Shown piece by piece: positions 32,516-41,607 of a stretch of 64,000 nt of DNA (positions within the stretch are counted from its first letter, which is position 1; every line of letters starts with the position of its first letter). Location of the stretch: positions 434,001-498,000 of the forward strand of contig NZ_JARGCS010000012.1 of NCBI RefSeq assembly GCF_029193575.1, given 5' to 3'. Both the position numbers and the translations under genes were made by a program. This DNA comes from Pseudomonas entomophila (GTDB lineage: Bacteria > Pseudomonadota > Gammaproteobacteria > Pseudomonadales > Pseudomonadaceae). The notes beneath the pieces were generated by a model. The model was given only the letters and a program-made list of their open reading frames with translations. It searched no databases and was not told the origin of the DNA.

Positions 32516-32866
32516 ATGACCAACAAGATCATCCAGCAGCTCGAAGCCGAGCAGATGAGCAAAGAGATCCCGACCTTCGCACCAGGCGACACCGTTGTCG
32601 TCCAGGTTAAAGTGAAGGAAGGCGACCGCTCGCGTCTGCAGGCGTTCGAAGGCGTCGTTATCGCCAAGCGTAACCGCGGTCTGAACAGCGCCTTCACCGT
32701 GCGCAAGATCTCCAGCGGCGTTGGCGTAGAGCGTACCTTCCAGACCTACAGCCCGCAGATCGACAGCCTGGCCGTGAAACGTCGTGGTGACGTGCGTAAA
32801 GCCAAGCTGTACTACCTGCGCGACCTGTCCGGCAAAGCCGCTCGCATCAAGGAAAAACTGTCCTGA
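32516..32866 (+). CDS. rplS: 50S ribosomal protein L19
   Basis: The 116-residue protein is L19, at the 30S-50S interface. Key blocks are [33 protein letters not shown] and [32 protein letters not shown] (in pieces). The RBS is TAGGAG. It ends the rpsP operon, with a strong terminator at 32904. Confidence 0.98.
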   Translation: MTNKIIQQLEAEQMSKEIPTFAPGDTVVVQVKVKEGDRSRLQAFEGVVIAKRNRGLNSAFTVRKISSGVGVERTFQTYSPQIDSLAVKRRGDVRKAKLYYLRDLSGKAARIKEKLS

Positions 32867-32903
32867 GTGCAGTTTGACCGGTGGCTGTGGCCGCCTTGCG
32901 AGA

Positions 32904-32929
32904 AAAAAGCAGCCTTCGGGCTGCTTTTT
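32904..32929 (+). terminator. Rho-independent terminator of the rpsP operon
   Basis: AAAAAGCAGCC pairs perfectly with GGCTGCTTTTT around a stable TTCG tetraloop. It works in both directions because the tract is A-rich on one side and T-rich on the other. Confidence 0.93.
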
Positions 32930-33002
32930 GCGTTTTATGCTATCTGGTCCGGCCCGGTCGTTGCCTCGACCGCCGTCTTCAACCCTTGCGATGTGACCCC
33001 TC

Positions 33003-33410
33003 ATGACCCCACGAGACCAGGAAATCCAGCGCCGCACCGAGCTGTCGGTGACCCGCGTGACCAAGGCTGTCTTCCCCAACACCACCAACCACCACAACAC
33101 CCTGTTCGGCGGCACCGCCCTGGCGTGGATGGACGAGGTGTCGTTCATCGCCGCCACGCGCTTCTGCCGCCTGCCGCTGGTGACCGTGTCCACCGACCGC
33201 ATCGACTTCAAGCACCCGATCGCCGCCGGTTCGATCGTCGAACTGGTGGGCACGGTGATCAAGGTCGGGAACACCAGCTTGCAGGTGCAGGTGGATGTGT
33301 TCGTCGAGAACATGTATGTCGATGGGCGCGAGCAGGCGATCCAGGGTGTGTTCAGCTTCGTCGCCATCGACGAGGACAAGCGGCCGGTGCCGGTGTTGCC
33401 GCCAGCTTGA
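33003..33410 (+). CDS. Acyl-CoA thioesterase (YciA type)
   Basis: The 135-residue hot-dog fold protein hydrolyses acyl-CoA thioesters. The active-site block FPNTTNHHNTLFGGTALAWMDE (quoted here in part: NTLFGGTALAWMDEVSFIAA) has the catalytic Asp after the helix, and DRIDFKHPIAAGSIVELVG is the second family block. YciA-like enzymes act on many chain lengths; the substrate here is not shown. It stands between rplS and xerD without an obvious operon partner. Confidence 0.9.
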   Translation: MTPRDQEIQRRTELSVTRVTKAVFPNTTNHHNTLFGGTALAWMDEVSFIAATRFCRLPLVTVSTDRIDFKHPIAAGSIVELVGTVIKVGNTSLQVQVDVFVENMYVDGREQAIQGVFSFVAIDEDKRPVPVLPPA

Positions 33411-33506
33411 GGGTTTCCTGTGTCGGCCCTGTCACGGGGCCGGTACAGACAACCCGTCGCTCGCTATGAAACACTGCCCCCACTTCAATCGCTCAGCATC
33501 GACCCC

Positions 33507-34403
33507 ATGCCTGCCCTTGACCACCCCCTGATCGACCAGTTCCTAGACGCCCTCTGGCTGGAAAAGGGCCTTTCCGACAACACTCGCGTCTCCTACCGCA
33601 GCGACCTGGCCCTGTTCAATGGCTGGCTCCAGGAGCACGGGGTGGCCTTGCCCGACGCTGGTCGCGAGCTGATCCTCGACCACCTGGCCTGGCGCTTCGA
33701 CCAGGGCTACAAGCCCCGTTCCACCGCGCGCTTCCTCTCCGGCGTGCGCGGCTTCTTCCGCTACCTGCTACGTGAACGCCTGGTCGCCGTCGACCCGACC
33801 CTGCAGGTGGACATGCCGCAGTTGGGGCGGCCCCTGCCCAAGTCGCTGTCGGAAGCCGACGTCGAGGCCTTGTTGCAGGCGCCGGACCTGGGCGAGGCCA
33901 TCGGCCAGCGTGATCGCGCCATGCTCGAGGTGTTGTATGCCTGCGGCCTGCGGGTGACCGAGCTGGTCAGCCTCACCCTCGACCAGGTCAACCTGCGCCA
34001 GGGCGTGCTGCGGGTGATGGGCAAGGGCAGCAAGGAGCGCCTGGTGCCCATGGGCGAGGAGGCGGTGCTGTGGGTCGAGCGCTACCTGCGCGACGGTCGC
34101 GCCGAGCTGCTCGGCGCCCGCCCCAGCGATGTGCTGTTCCCCAGTCTGCGCGGCGAGCAGATGACCCGCCAGACCTTCTGGCACCGCATCAAGCACCAGG
34201 CTCGCGTGGCCGGTATCGACAAGCCGCTGTCGCCGCACACCCTGCGCCATGCCTTCGCCACCCACCTGCTCAACCACGGCGCCGACCTGCGCGTGGTGCA
34301 GATGCTGCTCGGCCACAGCGACCTGTCCACCACGCAGATCTACACCCACGTCGCCAAGGCGCGCCTGCAGCAGTTGCACGCCCAGCACCATCCGCGTGGA
34401 TGA
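33507..34403 (+). CDS. xerD: Tyrosine recombinase XerD
   Basis: XerD with XerC resolves chromosome dimers at dif. The 298-residue protein has the N-terminal core-binding domain (LIDQFLDALWLEKGLSDNTRVSYRSDL, quoted in pieces) and the catalytic Arg in ACGLRVTELVSL, plus HTLRHAFATHLLNHG and the nucleophilic Tyr in LGHSDLSTTQIYTH. Length 298 equals E. coli XerD. An adjacent dsbC is the usual xerD neighbour in Pseudomonas. No dif site was found in this window. Confidence 0.96.
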   Translation: MPALDHPLIDQFLDALWLEKGLSDNTRVSYRSDLALFNGWLQEHGVALPDAGRELILDHLAWRFDQGYKPRSTARFLSGVRGFFRYLLRERLVAVDPTLQVDMPQLGRPLPKSLSEADVEALLQAPDLGEAIGQRDRAMLEVLYACGLRVTELVSLTLDQVNLRQGVLRVMGKGSKERLVPMGEEAVLWVERYLRDGRAELLGARPSDVLFPSLRGEQMTRQTFWHRIKHQARVAGIDKPLSPHTLRHAFATHLLNHGADLRVVQMLLGHSDLSTTQIYTHVAKARLQQLHAQHHPRG

Positions 34404-34557
34404 ATGATTTTCATGTTCCGCCCGGCGGTGCCTCGGGACTGATTGCGCGCCAGTCTGATGTGGTAGGCTTGAGCGGTTTGCACCAGGGGCCGCCCGGTTG
34501 CCGCGACTTCACCGCAGGCAACGTCCTCCGGCCCCCGTCCGCCTTCAGGAGTACCCC

Positions 34558-35325
34558 ATGCGCGTGACCCAGCTTTTCGCCGCCGCCGCCCTGGCGTTGG
34601 CCAGTACCTTTGCCGTCGCCGCGGCCACCGATGGCGCCGCCGGCGCCGGGGCCGAGCAGGCCATCCGCAAGACCCTGCAAACCCTCGAACTGGAAGTGCC
34701 GGTCGAAAGCGTGGCCAGCAGCCCGGTCAGCGGCCTCTACGAAGTCAAGCTGCAAGGCGGCCGCGTGCTCTACGCCAGCGCCGACGGGCAGTTCTTCATG
34801 CAGGGCTACCTGTACCAGATGCAAGACGGCAAGCCGGTCAACCTCACCGAGAAGGCCGAGCGCCTGGGCATCGCCAAGCTCATCAACGGCATTCCGGCCG
34901 CCGAGATGGTGGTTTATCCTGCCAAGGGCGAGACCAAGTCGCACATCACCGTGTTCACCGATACCACCTGCCCTTACTGCCACAAGCTGCACGCCGAAAT
35001 CCCCGAACTCAACAAGCGTGGTATCGAAGTGCGCTACGTCGCCTTCCCGCGCCAGGGCCTGGGTTCGCCGGGTGACGAGCAGTTGCAGGCCGTGTGGTGC
35101 TCCAGCGACCGCCGCGCGGCGATGGACAAGATGGTCGATGGCAAGGAAATCAAGGCCGCCAAGTGCGCCAACCCGGTCAGCAAGCAGTTCCAGCTCGGCC
35201 AGTCGATCGGCGTCAATGGCACGCCGGCGATCGTGCTGGAAAGCGGCCAGGTGATCCCGGGCTACCAGCCGGCACCGCAGGTGGCCAAACTGGCCCTGGC
35301 TGCTCAGCAGCAGGCTGCCAAGTAA
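34558..35325 (+). CDS. dsbC: Thiol:disulfide interchange protein DsbC
   Basis: DsbC is a periplasmic disulfide isomerase. The 255-residue precursor has a signal peptide (MRVTQLFAAAALALASTFAVAA), an N-terminal dimerisation domain, and a thioredoxin-fold domain with the active site TTCPYCHKLH (Cys138, Cys141). The cis-proline segment VNGTPAIVLESG is also present. It lies between xerD and hom, the conserved gene order. Confidence 0.95.
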   Translation: MRVTQLFAAAALALASTFAVAAATDGAAGAGAEQAIRKTLQTLELEVPVESVASSPVSGLYEVKLQGGRVLYASADGQFFMQGYLYQMQDGKPVNLTEKAERLGIAKLINGIPAAEMVVYPAKGETKSHITVFTDTTCPYCHKLHAEIPELNKRGIEVRYVAFPRQGLGSPGDEQLQAVWCSSDRRAAMDKMVDGKEIKAAKCANPVSKQFQLGQSIGVNGTPAIVLESGQVIPGYQPAPQVAKLALAAQQQAAK

Positions 35326-35405
35326 TCATTCAGTACGCCGTCGTCATGGGTGACGGCATGTTTCACGGTCGGCGCAGGTGCCGGCCGTTCAATGGGGAGT
35401 TCACA

Positions 35406-36710
35406 GTGAAACCGGTCAAAGTAGGCATCTGTGGGTTGGGGACCGTCGGTGGCGGAACCTTCAATGTACTTCAGCGCAACGCCGAGGAGATTGCCCGCCG
35501 TGCCGGGCGCGGTATTGAAGTGGCACAGATCGCCATGCGCTCGCAGAACCCGAACTGCCAGATTACCGGTACCCCCATTACCGCTGATGTGTTCGAAGTC
35601 GCGAGCAACCCCGAGATCGACATCGTCATCGAACTGATCGGTGGCTACACCGTGGCCCGCGACCTGGTGCTCAAGGCCATCGAGAACGGCAAGCACGTGG
35701 TCACCGCCAACAAGGCGCTGATCGCCGTGCACGGCAACGAGATCTTCGCCAAGGCCCGCGAGAAGGGCGTCATCGTCGCCTTCGAAGCCGCCGTGGCCGG
35801 TGGCATCCCGGTGATCAAGGCGATCCGCGAGGGCCTGTCGGCCAACCGTATCAACTGGCTGGCCGGGATCATCAACGGCACTGGCAACTTCATCCTCACC
35901 GAGATGCGCGACAAGGGCCGCGCCTTCCCCGACGTGCTCGCCGAGGCCCAGGCCCTGGGCTACGCCGAGGCCGACCCGACCTTCGACGTCGAGGGCATCG
36001 ACGCCGCGCACAAGCTGACCATCCTGGCGTCCATCGCCTTCGGCATCCCGTTGCAGTTCGACAAGGCCTACACCGAGGGCATCACCCAGCTGACCACTGC
36101 CGATGTCAACTACGCCGAGGCCCTGGGCTACCGTATCAAGCACCTGGGCGTGGCGCGCCGCACCGCCGATGGCATCGAGCTGCGCGTGCACCCGACGCTG
36201 ATCCCCAGCGACCGCCTGATCGCCAATGTCAACGGCGTGATGAACGCGGTGATGGTCAATGGCGATGCCGCCGGCTCCACCCTGTACTACGGTGCCGGCG
36301 CCGGCATGGAGCCGACCGCCTCGTCGGTGGTCGCCGACCTGGTCGACGTGGTCCGCGCCATGACCTCCGACCCGGAGAACCGCGTGCCGCACCTGGCCTT
36401 CCAGCCGGATTCGCTGTCGGCCCACCCGATCCTGCCGATCGAGGCCTGCGAAAGCGCCTATTACCTGCGCATCCAGGCCAAGGACCACCCAGGCGTGCTG
36501 GCCCAGGTCGCCAGCATCCTCTCGGAGCGTGGCATCAACATCGAGTCGATCATGCAGAAGGAAGCCGAGGAGCAGGATGGCCTGGTGCCGATGATCCTGC
36601 TGACCCATGGCGTGGTCGAGCAGCGCATCAACGACGCCATCGTCGCCCTGGAGTCGCTGCAGGACGTGGTCGGCAAGGTCGTGCGCATCCGCGTCGAGCA
36701 GCTTAATTAA
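35406..36710 (+). CDS. hom: Homoserine dehydrogenase
   Basis: This enzyme reduces aspartate semialdehyde to homoserine for threonine and methionine. The 434-residue protein starts with GTG (KPVKVGICGLGTVGGGTF, the NAD(P) Rossmann motif), has the catalytic block AVAGGIPVIKAIREGL, and GIINGTGNFIL. The C-terminal ACT domain (YYLRIQAKDHPGVLAQVASIL) gives threonine feedback. No fused aspartokinase is present. It lies 52 bases before thrC in the typical hom-thrC operon. A GCGGGCC...GGCCCGC inverted repeat sits in the 52-base gap. Confidence 0.97.
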   Translation: MKPVKVGICGLGTVGGGTFNVLQRNAEEIARRAGRGIEVAQIAMRSQNPNCQITGTPITADVFEVASNPEIDIVIELIGGYTVARDLVLKAIENGKHVVTANKALIAVHGNEIFAKAREKGVIVAFEAAVAGGIPVIKAIREGLSANRINWLAGIINGTGNFILTEMRDKGRAFPDVLAEAQALGYAEADPTFDVEGIDAAHKLTILASIAFGIPLQFDKAYTEGITQLTTADVNYAEALGYRIKHLGVARRTADGIELRVHPTLIPSDRLIANVNGVMNAVMVNGDAAGSTLYYGAGAGMEPTASSVVADLVDVVRAMTSDPENRVPHLAFQPDSLSAHPILPIEACESAYYLRIQAKDHPGVLAQVASILSERGINIESIMQKEAEEQDGLVPMILLTHGVVEQRINDAIVALESLQDVVGKVVRIRVEQLN

Positions 36711-36762
36711 TTTCGCGGCGGGCCGCCCAAGGTGGCCCGCGCCCAGATCGAAGGTTTGCACC

Positions 36763-38172
36763 ATGCGCTATATCAGTACCCGCGGTCAGGCTCCGGCCCT
36801 GAATTTCGAAGATGTGTTGCTGGCGGGCCTGGCCAGTGACGGCGGCCTCTACGTGCCGGAAAACCTGCCCCGCTTCACCCAGGAAGAGATCGCCTCCTGG
36901 GCCGGCCTGCCGTACCACGAGCTGGCCTTCCGGGTGATGCGCCCGTTCGTCGAGGGCAGCATCGCCGATGCCGACTTCAAGAAGATCCTCGAGGAAACCT
37001 ACGGCGAGTTCGCCCACGCCGCCGTGGCGCCGCTGCGTCAGCTCAACGGCAACGAGTGGGTGATGGAGCTGTTCCACGGCCCGACCCTGGCGTTCAAGGA
37101 CTTCGCCCTGCAACTGCTCGGTCGCCTGCTCGACCACGTGCTGGTCAAGCGTGGCGAGCGCGTGGTGATCGTCGGCGCGACCAGTGGCGACACCGGCTCG
37201 GCGGCCATCGAAGGTTGCCGCCGTTGCGACAACGTCGACATCTTCATCCTGCACCCGCACCAACGCGTGTCGGAAGTGCAGCGTCGGCAGATGACCACCA
37301 TCCTCGGCGACAACATCCACAACATTGCCATCGAGGGCAACTTCGACGACTGCCAGGAGATGGTTAAGGCCAGCTTCGCCGACCAGTCGTTCCTCAAGGG
37401 CACCCGCCTGGTGGCAGTGAACTCGATCAACTGGGCGCGGATCATGGCCCAGATCGTCTACTACTTCCACGCCGCGCTGCAGCTCGGCGGCCCGGCCCGT
37501 TCGGTGGCGTTCTCGGTGCCGACCGGCAACTTCGGCGACATCTTCGCCGGCTACCTGGCGCGCAACATGGGCCTGCCGATCAGCCAACTGGTGGTCGCCA
37601 CCAACCGCAACGACATTCTCCACCGCTTCATGAGCGGCAACCAGTACGCCAAGGACACCCTGCACCCGACGCTGTCGCCGTCCATGGACATCATGGTCTC
37701 GTCCAACTTCGAGCGCCTGCTGTTCGACCTGCACGGTCGCAACGGCGCCGCCATCGCGCAACTGATGGACACCTTCAAGCAAGGTGGCGGCTTCAGCGTC
37801 GAGCAGGACCGCTGGACCGAGGCGCGCAAGCTGTTCGACTCGCTGGCGGTCAGCGACGAGCAGACCTGCGAGACCATCGCCGACGTGTTCGCCGCCACCG
37901 GTGAAGTGCTCGACCCGCACACCGCCATCGGCGTCAAGGCCGCCCGCGAGTGCCGCCGCAGCCTGGAAACGCCGATGGTGGTGCTGGGCACCGCGCACCC
38001 GGTCAAGTTCCCCGAGGCGGTGGAGAAGGCCGGCGTCGTCCGCGCGCTGGAGCTGCCGGCGCACCTGAGCGACCTGTTCAGCCGCGAAGAGCGTTGCACG
38101 GTGCTGGCCAACGACCTGAAGGCGGTGCAAGCCTTCGTCAGCCAGCACGGCAACCGCGGCAAGCCGCTCTAA
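36763..38172 (+). CDS. thrC: Threonine synthase
   Basis: ThrC turns O-phosphohomoserine into threonine with PLP. The 469-residue protein is the large class with the N-terminal domain (MRYISTRGQAPALNFEDVL), PLP lysine in GPTLAFKDFALQLLG, and GATSGDTGSAAIEGCR for the phosphate. SVPTGNFGDIFAGYLARNMGL (in part) is another class signature. It is the second gene of the operon with hom. Confidence 0.97.
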   Translation: MRYISTRGQAPALNFEDVLLAGLASDGGLYVPENLPRFTQEEIASWAGLPYHELAFRVMRPFVEGSIADADFKKILEETYGEFAHAAVAPLRQLNGNEWVMELFHGPTLAFKDFALQLLGRLLDHVLVKRGERVVIVGATSGDTGSAAIEGCRRCDNVDIFILHPHQRVSEVQRRQMTTILGDNIHNIAIEGNFDDCQEMVKASFADQSFLKGTRLVAVNSINWARIMAQIVYYFHAALQLGGPARSVAFSVPTGNFGDIFAGYLARNMGLPISQLVVATNRNDILHRFMSGNQYAKDTLHPTLSPSMDIMVSSNFERLLFDLHGRNGAAIAQLMDTFKQGGGFSVEQDRWTEARKLFDSLAVSDEQTCETIADVFAATGEVLDPHTAIGVKAARECRRSLETPMVVLGTAHPVKFPEAVEKAGVVRALELPAHLSDLFSREERCTVLANDLKAVQAFVSQHGNRGKPL

Positions 38173-38182
38173 GCCGCACCCA

Positions 38183-38268
38183 TGTAGGCGCGGGCTTGCC
38201 CCGCGATGGGGCCCTCACGGACATATCCTGCCGGTGAGGGGCCATCGCTGGGCAAACCGGCTTCTACA
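38183..38268. repeat. Pair of inverted REP elements (BIME-like)
   Basis: TGTAGGCGCGGGCTTGCCCC at one end is mirrored, imperfectly, by GGGCAAACCGGCTTCTACA at the other, with GGCCCTCAC and GTGAGGGGCC pairing inside. The two units face each other downstream of thrC. Confidence 0.7.
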
Positions 38269-38383
38269 ATAGGGCGGGAGGTTTCCCGGCTTATTTCAGA
38301 CTTTTCTTATACAAGCGCCTTCCCAGCCTTCCTTAGAGTGACCGGCCCCATCCAAACAGGGCATCGGCCCTCAGGAGCGGCTC

Positions 38384-38878
38384 ATGCACCGGCTCGACGT
38401 CCTGATCCTCCAGGGCAGCCCTTCCCACCAGATTCGCCTGCACCAGGCCTGCAACGCGCTCGGGGTGTTCAATGTGCGTATCGCTGCCGACCTGGCGGCT
38501 ACGCAAGCTTGCCTGTCACATCACCCCGTCGACTTGCTGCTGGTCGACCACGCGTTGCCAGCTTCTTGCGCTAAACCCTTGCTCGAATACTTGTGCGGCC
38601 AGCGCCGGGCCCGTGCGCTGGCGTTCATCGGCGAGCCCACGGAGCTCGTGGAGGACGCGCGCCAGCAGGGCCTCTGGGTGCTCGCGCAGTTGTCCTGGCC
38701 GCTGCCGGTCAGCGCCCTGCAGGCGACACTCCGGCGACTGGTGCGGCCTGCCGACAGGTGTGTGTGGCGGGATATGCAAACGGTCATGTCACCCGCGCAT
38801 GCTCGCTGGGACGGGCACGGTTGGGCGAACTTTCCAGCGTGCCCGACGGTCAGTTCCCATACCTCCCCGAACAAGTGA
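38384..38878 (+). CDS. Receiver-like protein with degenerate active site
   Basis: The 164-residue protein resembles a CheY-type receiver domain in residues 4-115. The phosphoacceptor-position Asp is present (VDLLLVDHALP, about residue 54). However, the acidic pair expected at the end of strand 1 reads LQGSP, the Thr/Ser position reads IGEP, and no Lys is seen in the last loop (AQLSWPLPVS). It is therefore probably a pseudo-receiver. The last 45 residues, with Trp, His and Asn, match nothing I recognise. A sigma70 promoter was not evident. It is 9 bases upstream of the DUF3509 gene. Confidence 0.65.
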   Translation: MHRLDVLILQGSPSHQIRLHQACNALGVFNVRIAADLAATQACLSHHPVDLLLVDHALPASCAKPLLEYLCGQRRARALAFIGEPTELVEDARQQGLWVLAQLSWPLPVSALQATLRRLVRPADRCVWRDMQTVMSPAHARWDGHGWANFPACPTVSSHTSPNK

Positions 38879-38887
38879 GTACGCCGG

Positions 38888-39169
38888 ATGGAAAGAATCT
38901 GCACACTGCTCAATGATGCCCTGACCCCTTACCAGGCCCGGCTGGGTGCCGTGGACGCCGACGGCAACCGCCAACTGACCCTGCTGGACCGCCAGGGTGG
39001 CGAAGTCCTGCGGCGCACGGTTAGCCCGCGCCAGTTGCAGGAGCAGCGCTTGCTGGTCGACCTGGTCGATGGCCTGCTCCGCGACGTGCAGATCGTTGAA
39101 GGGCGTTTGCAGCCCTGCGTCATCGCCGCCTTGCGGCACCAGCGAGAATTTCATGGAACCTTTGCCTGA
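38888..39169 (+). CDS. DUF3509 family protein
   Basis: The 93-residue protein has the DUF3509 pattern seen in Pseudomonas: an N-terminal block (LTPYQARLGAVDADGNRQLTLLDRQG, in pieces), VSPRQLQEQRLLVDLVDGLLRDVQI, and a final basic part. No function is known. The gene begins 9 bases after the pseudo-receiver and may be co-transcribed with it. The predicted terminator at 39261 follows about 90 bases after its stop. Confidence 0.8.
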   Translation: MERICTLLNDALTPYQARLGAVDADGNRQLTLLDRQGGEVLRRTVSPRQLQEQRLLVDLVDGLLRDVQIVEGRLQPCVIAALRHQREFHGTFA

Positions 39170-39260
39170 GTACTTCGTCAGACCTGGCAGGGGCAATCGA
39201 TCGATGCTTTGCTCCGGTAGCGATCGATGTGCCACGGGAAGTCCAAGGACTTTCAGTTGA

Positions 39261-39297
39261 CCCCGGATGTTCTCCCCAGCGTCCGGGGTTTCTTTTT
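39261..39297 (+). terminator. Rho-independent terminator after the DUF3509 gene
   Basis: CCCCGGA and TCCGGGG pair across a 14-base loop and are followed by a T-rich tract (TTTCTTTTT). It stands between two converging genes. Confidence 0.75.
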
Positions 39298-39304
39298 GCC
39301 CAGC

Positions 39305-40186
39305 TCACGGCCCTGGCGCGGCGGCCGCAGGTTGTTCGTCGAAGAAACGCTTGGCGTCCTCCAGGTAGCCGCCGCGCAGCGTCGGGTCCAGCCAGCTGGC
39401 GTATAGGCCGGGCAGGGTGCGTTGACGCAAGGCCGGCAGCAGGCGGTCGATGTGGGTGATGGCCTCGCGGCCCAGTGGCGAGTTGGCGCAGCCGACATGC
39501 AGGAACTGGTAGCGTTGTGTTCCCTTGATCGGGTGAAACTGAAAGTCGTCCAGCGCGCCACCTTGCTGCTGCACCAGGTAGCGCACCTCCGGCCAATAGC
39601 CCAGTACCAGTTGCAGACGCCCCAGTTGCTGCATTTGCAGCAGGTTGGCGGTGGCGTCGTTGCCGTAGTGGCGGCTGAACGCGTTGTCCGGCAACCGCCG
39701 CAAGATCTCGTCTACCTGCACGCTATAGCTGCGTTCAGCGACGATGCCGAGCTTGAGGTGGGTGTCTTCCAGCAGGCGCTCGAGGTCGACCTGTTGCCCT
39801 TCGAGGAAGGGAGCCAGCAGCGCCTGATCGCGTTTGCGCACCACCACGCCACTGCTGAGCACGCCCAGCGACGGTTGTGAGAATTGCACGAACTTCGCCC
39901 GTTCAGGCGTCCACAACAGGGTCGGGTCGCAGGTGAACTGGCGCTCCTGAAGCATCTGGATGCCACGCGCGCGGTTGACGCGTACGATGCTGTGGTCGTA
40001 TTCGGGCATCTGCGCGATCAGCAGTGGCAGCATCTGGTCGATCACCCCCTGGCCTTTCTGCTCACCCTCGAAAATAGTGAACGGTGGCAGGTCGCGTACC
40101 AGCCACAGCAGGCGTTCGCGCGCCTGCGCCGCCTGCATGGCCAGCAGCGGCAGGAGGGCACACAGGGCAAGACCGCTGGCGCGCAT
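39305..40186 (-). CDS. TIGR02285-type periplasmic substrate-binding-like protein
   Basis: The 293-residue protein has a signal peptide (MRASGLALCALLPLLAMQAAQA) and resembles the family 3 solute-binding fold: WLVRDLPPFTIFEGEQKGQGVIDQMLP (in pieces) with the early aromatic/acidic ligand-site pattern. The features (LQERQFTCDPTLLWTPERAKFVQFSQP) match the TIGR02285 group of Proteobacteria. No permease or ATPase is next to it, so it may not be part of an ABC transporter. The stop of the CoA-transferase gene lies 8 bases upstream on the same strand, so transcription may be shared. Confidence 0.75.
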   Translation of the reverse strand: MRASGLALCALLPLLAMQAAQARERLLWLVRDLPPFTIFEGEQKGQGVIDQMLPLLIAQMPEYDHSIVRVNRARGIQMLQERQFTCDPTLLWTPERAKFVQFSQPSLGVLSSGVVVRKRDQALLAPFLEGQQVDLERLLEDTHLKLGIVAERSYSVQVDEILRRLPDNAFSRHYGNDATANLLQMQQLGRLQLVLGYWPEVRYLVQQQGGALDDFQFHPIKGTQRYQFLHVGCANSPLGREAITHIDRLLPALRQRTLPGLYASWLDPTLRGGYLEDAKRFFDEQPAAAAPGP

Positions 40187-40194
40187 GGGCGGGG

Positions 40195-41394
40195 TCAGAC
40201 CGCGCCGCTTTCACGCAGGCGGGCGATGGCCGCCTCGTCGTAGCCCAGGCCCGTCAGCAACGTGGCGGTGTGCTCGCCCAGCGCGGGGCCGACCCATTCG
40301 CTGGAACCGGGGGTGTCCGAGAGTTTGGGTACGATGCCGGGCATCTTGAACGGCTTGCCGTCGGGCAGTCGGGCCTGGATGAACATCTCGCGGGCGAGGA
40401 ACTGCGGGTCGCTGAGCATGTCCTCGGCGCTGTAGATGCGGCTGGCCGGCACCTGGGCGTCGTTGAGCAGTTGCATCAGTTGCGCCAGTGGCAGGCCGTT
40501 GGCCCAGCGGTCGATCACCCCGTACAGCTCGTCGCGGCGCAGGTCGCGGCCATCGTTGGTGGCCAGGGCCGGGTCTTCAGCCAGGTCGTCGCGGCCGATG
40601 GCCTGCATGAAGCGCTTGAAAATGGCGTCGCCGTTGGCACCGATCTGCACGTGCTTGCCGTCGGCGCTGGTATGGATGGAGGAGGGCGTGATGCCGGGCA
40701 TGATGTTGCCGGTGCGCTCGCGGATGAAGCCGAACACGTCGAATTCCGGGACCATGCTTTCCATCATGGCGAAGATCGCTTCGTACAATGCCACGTCGAC
40801 CACCTGCCCCTGGCCGCCGTTGACTTCGCGGTGGCGCAGGGCCATCAGTGCGCCGATCACGCCCCACAAGGCAGCGATGGAGTCGCCGATGGAGATCCCC
40901 GTGCGCACCGGCGGCCGGTCCTCAAAGCCGGTGATATAGCGCAGCCCGCCCATGGATTCGCCGACCGCGCCGAAGCCGGGCTGGTCCTTCATTGGCCCGG
41001 TCTGGCCGAAGCCGGACAGGCGCACCATGACCAGGCGCGGGTTGAGGGTGTGCAGCACGTCCCAACCCAGGCCGAGTTTTTCCAGCACGCCGGGGCGGAA
41101 GTTCTCGATCAGGATGTCGGCTTCGGCGAGCAGGCGTTTGAGGATCTCGCGGCCTTCCGGGTGCTTGAGGTTGAGGGTCAGCGACTGCTTGTTGCGCGCC
41201 TGGACGAACCACCACAGCGAGGTGCCCTCGTAGAGCTTGCGCCATTTGCGCAGCGGATCGCCGCCGTCGGGAGACTCGACCTTGATCACCTCGGCGCCGA
41301 ACTCGGCGCAGATGCGCGAGGCGAAGGGGCCGGCGATCAGGGTGCCGAGTTCGATGACTTTGAGGCCGGCGAGGGGTTTGCTGGGGGTGGTCAT
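40195..41394 (-). CDS. CaiB/BaiF-type CoA-transferase
   Basis: The 399-residue protein is a class III CoA-transferase: GLKVIELGTLIAGPFASRICAEFGAEVIKVE at the N-terminus (in pieces), FRPGVLEKLGLGW, and RHREVNGGQGQVVDVALYEA in the middle. Such enzymes move CoA between an acyl-CoA and a free acid. The acids are unknown; nearby genes do not reveal a pathway. The ATG at 41394 is the family start; an upstream ATG would add 14 residues of unrelated sequence. Confidence 0.88.
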   Translation of the reverse strand: MTTPSKPLAGLKVIELGTLIAGPFASRICAEFGAEVIKVESPDGGDPLRKWRKLYEGTSLWWFVQARNKQSLTLNLKHPEGREILKRLLAEADILIENFRPGVLEKLGLGWDVLHTLNPRLVMVRLSGFGQTGPMKDQPGFGAVGESMGGLRYITGFEDRPPVRTGISIGDSIAALWGVIGALMALRHREVNGGQGQVVDVALYEAIFAMMESMVPEFDVFGFIRERTGNIMPGITPSSIHTSADGKHVQIGANGDAIFKRFMQAIGRDDLAEDPALATNDGRDLRRDELYGVIDRWANGLPLAQLMQLLNDAQVPASRIYSAEDMLSDPQFLAREMFIQARLPDGKPFKMPGIVPKLSDTPGSSEWVGPALGEHTATLLTGLGYDEAAIARLRESGAV

Positions 41395-41468
41395 GGGGCA
41401 TCCGTGGCTGCGGGGGACGAGCGCTGGTTTTATCACAGCTGGTCGGTGTCAGGTACTGCCGTGGGGCA

Positions 41469-41542
41469 GTGATGGCCCTATCGCGGTGCAAGCCCGCGCG
41501 GACAGGAACACAGCCGCGCCTGTAGGCGGATAGGGCCATCAC
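41469..41542. repeat. REP pair with 14-bp perfect outer stem
   Basis: GTGATGGCCCTATC (41469-41482) pairs perfectly with GATAGGGCCATCAC (41529-41542). The inside contains two CGCGG/CCGCG units. It separates the divergent CoA-transferase and yaeQ genes. Confidence 0.75.
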
Positions 41543-41607
41543 CGACACAACACCCCTGACAGGATCGGTTAGACTGTCCGACTTTTCTCCCAAGAAGCCC
41601 GCTCCCC

